DNA of 16,201 nucleotides from Nitrospiria bacterium (GTDB lineage: Bacteria > Nitrospirota > Nitrospiria > JACQBZ01): positions 2,039-18,239 of the forward strand of contig CAKKOZ010000006.1 of the NCBI GenBank assembly GCA_919901335.1. The letters run 5' to 3'. Below, piece by piece: positions 14,719 through 16,201 of the stretch. Position 1 is the stretch's first letter, and each line of letters begins with the position of its first letter. Both the position numbers and the translations under genes were made by a program. The notes below the pieces were generated by a model. The model ran no database searches and was not told the DNA's origin. It saw only the letters and a program-made list of their open reading frames with translations.

Positions 14719-15593
14719 TCGATGTTCTGAACCTGCTCCCTCATTTTTTCCAGTTCACTTTTGATTGCGACGACCCCCATCGCAACGGGGGCATCGCTGG
14801 ACTTGGAGCCGATTGTGTTCACCTCGCGATTCATCTCCTGGATGAGAAAATCCAGGCTTCGCCCGATGGCATCGCTTCCCTGGATCATGGTCTTGAATTG
14901 ACCCAGATGGCTTTTCAAGCGGGTCAGCTCTTCACTGACATCCGATCGCTCGGCAAACAGGGCCACCTCCTGGGCCAGGCGGCCGGGGTCCAGTTTCGCG
15001 CCCTGCGTCAGGCGCTCAATTCGATCTTTAAGACGCGCTTGATATCCTAAAACCATGGCCGGGATTCGGGTCTCGATTCGACGCAGGGCCTTTTCAATGA
15101 ACTGAAGGCGCCGGCGAAGATCCCTAACCAGGGCCTGGCCTTCTTTCTTGCGCATCGCCTCCAGCCGGTCCATCGCCTCTTTGACCCGTTTCTGGATCTG
15201 CGATGCCAATTCGTCCGTGGCCTCCTCCAACTCTCCCGTGGTGACGATGTCCCTGAAGCTCATCAGCATCGCCAGATCCACCGGACCGGGCAGCGAAAGC
15301 TTCGCCTTGACCTCTTTCAGGATACGAGCATACTGCCGGGCCAGTTCGAGATCCACCTCAAGCCGCTTCGTCTGCTCGGCAGCCCCATTAACCGTCACAG
15401 CCAGTTCCAGCCGGCCGCGTGTAAAGCGCCCCTGCAGCCGTTTCCTAAGGGGAGTTTCCAGCGGCAGAAGAAATTTTGGCAGCCGTACCGTGATGTCGCT
15501 GTATTTATGATTGGTCGAACGAAGTTCGGCTACCATTACAAGATCTCGGTAACGGCCCTCGCTTCGGCCGTACCCGGTCATGCTTTTAATCAT
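14715..15593 (-). CDS. yicC: YicC/YloC family endoribonuclease
   Basis: 292 residues, full length for the family. The N-terminal signature SMTGYGRSEG (4-13) and LRSTNHKYSDITVRLPKFL (24-42) identify the YicC N-terminal domain; the C-terminal signature GRSLDFLIQEMNREVNTIGS with KSSD following (244-267) identifies the second conserved domain. The middle is a long charged helical region (about 125-200). E. coli YicC and B. subtilis YloC have been reported as Mg- or Mn-dependent endoribonucleases involved in RNA turnover. First gene after a consensus promoter; ATG at 15593 with AAGGGCGG ending 6 bases upstream. Its stop overlaps the gmk start by 4 bases, so gmk is likely coupled to it. Confidence 0.95.
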   Translation of the reverse strand: MIKSMTGYGRSEGRYRDLVMVAELRSTNHKYSDITVRLPKFLLPLETPLRKRLQGRFTRGRLELAVTVNGAAEQTKRLEVDLELARQYARILKEVKAKLSLPGPVDLAMLMSFRDIVTTGELEEATDELASQIQKRVKEAMDRLEAMRKKEGQALVRDLRRRLQFIEKALRRIETRIPAMVLGYQARLKDRIERLTQGAKLDPGRLAQEVALFAERSDVSEELTRLKSHLGQFKTMIQGSDAIGRSLDFLIQEMNREVNTIGSKSSDAPVAMGVVAIKSELEKMREQVQNIE

Positions 15594-15631
15594 CAGGAAC
15601 CGCCCTTATAAATTAAGGTTTTGAACGTGTG

Positions 15632-15660
15632 ATTATATATATCGTGGGACAGGATGTCAA
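15632..15660 (-). promoter_or_regulatory. Perfect-consensus sigma-70 promoter upstream of yicC
   Basis: On the minus strand: -35 TTGACA (15655-15660) and -10 TATAAT (15632-15637), both 6 of 6 consensus, separated by exactly 17 bases. Transcription would start near 15625, giving a leader of about 30 bases before the yicC ATG. It begins only 25 bp after the nth stop; the rest of this 92-bp gap shows no operator-like palindrome and no terminator for nth. It is the likely main promoter for yicC-gmk-rpoZ-coaBC and perhaps further. Confidence 0.85.
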
Positions 15661-15685
15661 ACGGAAGATCGGATGGGTTTTTGGA

Positions 15686-16201
15686 TCAGCCGTTTCCGCC
15701 GATTTGTTTGTAATAACCGCAAATCGGCTTTAATTCACACTCCGAACAGCGGGGAGTCTTCGCCTTGCAGAGGTAACGACCGTGAAGCAGCAGTTGATGA
15801 GAGACGCGGGTCCATTTCTTGCCTGGAATGAGTCGCCCGAGGTCCTTTTCGATCTCATCCGGATCATCCGAACGAGTCAATCCAAGACGCTGACTCACCC
15901 GCCGGACATGGGTGTCCACCACGATGGCCGGAAGGCCGAAGCAATTCCCCAAAATGACTCCGGCCGTCTTCCGCCAAACGCCGGGCAGCTCGACTAATTC
16001 ATCCATCGTCCGCGGAATTTTACCGCCGTGTTTCTCGACCAGGACCCGGCAGCAGCCGATGATGTTCTTGGTTTTGTTTTTGTAGAATCCGGTCGACCGG
16101 ATCTCTTGTTCCAGAACGGCCGGATCGGCCTTGGCGTAATCCTTCGCGCTCTTGTACTTTTTAAACAGATGCGGCGTCACCTTATTCACGCGTTCATCGG
16201 T
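15686..16201 (-). CDS. nth: Endonuclease III, DNA glycosylase/AP lyase (5' end cut by window edge)
   Basis: Base-excision repair enzyme that removes oxidised pyrimidines and nicks abasic sites. 171 residues are visible; the frame is open at 16201, and TDERVNKVTPHLF at the edge aligns with the internal Nth segment that follows LSAQ, so about 40 residues are missing. The GTG at 16189 is therefore internal, not the start. Helix-hairpin-helix LVELPGVWRKTAGVIL carries the catalytic lysine; the aspartate of VDTHV follows 18 residues later, as in E. coli (Lys120, Asp138). The C-terminal iron-sulfur motif C-x6-C-x2-C-x5-C is intact. Odd feature: the second hairpin glycine (LPGVG) is Trp here (codon 15974-15976). 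C-terminus ends GGNG. The stop lies 92 bp before yicC. Confidence 0.95.
   Translation of the reverse strand, partial: TDERVNKVTPHLFKKYKSAKDYAKADPAVLEQEIRSTGFYKNKTKNIIGCCRVLVEKHGGKIPRTMDELVELPGVWRKTAGVILGNCFGLPAIVVDTHVRRVSQRLGLTRSDDPDEIEKDLGRLIPGKKWTRVSHQLLLHGRYLCKAKTPRCSECELKPICGYYKQIGGNG

Noticed and set aside
15661..15690. Possible terminator after nth (run of A on the minus strand)
   Set aside because: No GC-rich stem is followed by a T-run on the transcribed strand; read-through into yicC cannot be excluded.
16187..16189. GTG as the start of nth
   Set aside because: The frame continues upstream to the window edge with TDER, which matches the internal Nth segment TDxxVNK, so the gene begins outside the window.

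Overview
The window is 16.2 kb of about 58-60% GC bacterial chromosome with every gene on the minus strand, so transcription runs from high to low coordinates. The organism is Gram-negative: there are two TolC-type outer-membrane factors, an RND permease and two periplasmic adaptor proteins. The gene order yicC-gmk-rpoZ-coaBC, then TPR, roadblock, efp, accB, accC would fit a Nitrospirota-like or deltaproteobacterial-type lineage, but that placement is only an impression. I see no RNA gene, mobile element, CRISPR array, or gene on the plus strand, and no stretch of more than 92 bases lacks a gene.

Transcription order: (1) the 3' part of nth (endonuclease III), cut by the right edge; (2) a 92-bp gap with a perfect sigma-70 consensus promoter; (3) a housekeeping block of yicC, gmk, rpoZ and coaBC with overlaps or short gaps; (4) a second strong promoter at the coaBC/TPR junction, followed by a translationally coupled TPR protein and roadblock/LC7 protein; (5) efp, accB and accC (translation and fatty-acid synthesis); (6) thiE, overlapping both neighbours; (7) an efflux block of TolC-type protein, RND adaptor, HAE1-type RND permease, second TolC-type protein and a MacA-like adaptor running off the left edge, where a MacB ATPase/permease would be expected.

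Junctions are overlaps of a few bases (ATGA, TTGA, GTGA types) or gaps of 6-59 bp, and I found no convincing terminator after the first promoter. Envelope efflux genes may therefore be at least partly co-transcribed with core growth genes. The points most worth a second look are the TPR/roadblock pair, CoaBC with Asp and Ser where E. coli has active-site Asn125 and Cys158, Gly-to-Trp in the helix-hairpin-helix of Nth, the two promoters, a near-perfect palindrome inside accB, and the two back-to-back efflux systems each with its own outer-membrane factor. I did not find a clearly new multi-gene system; the TPR/roadblock pair is the nearest candidate.
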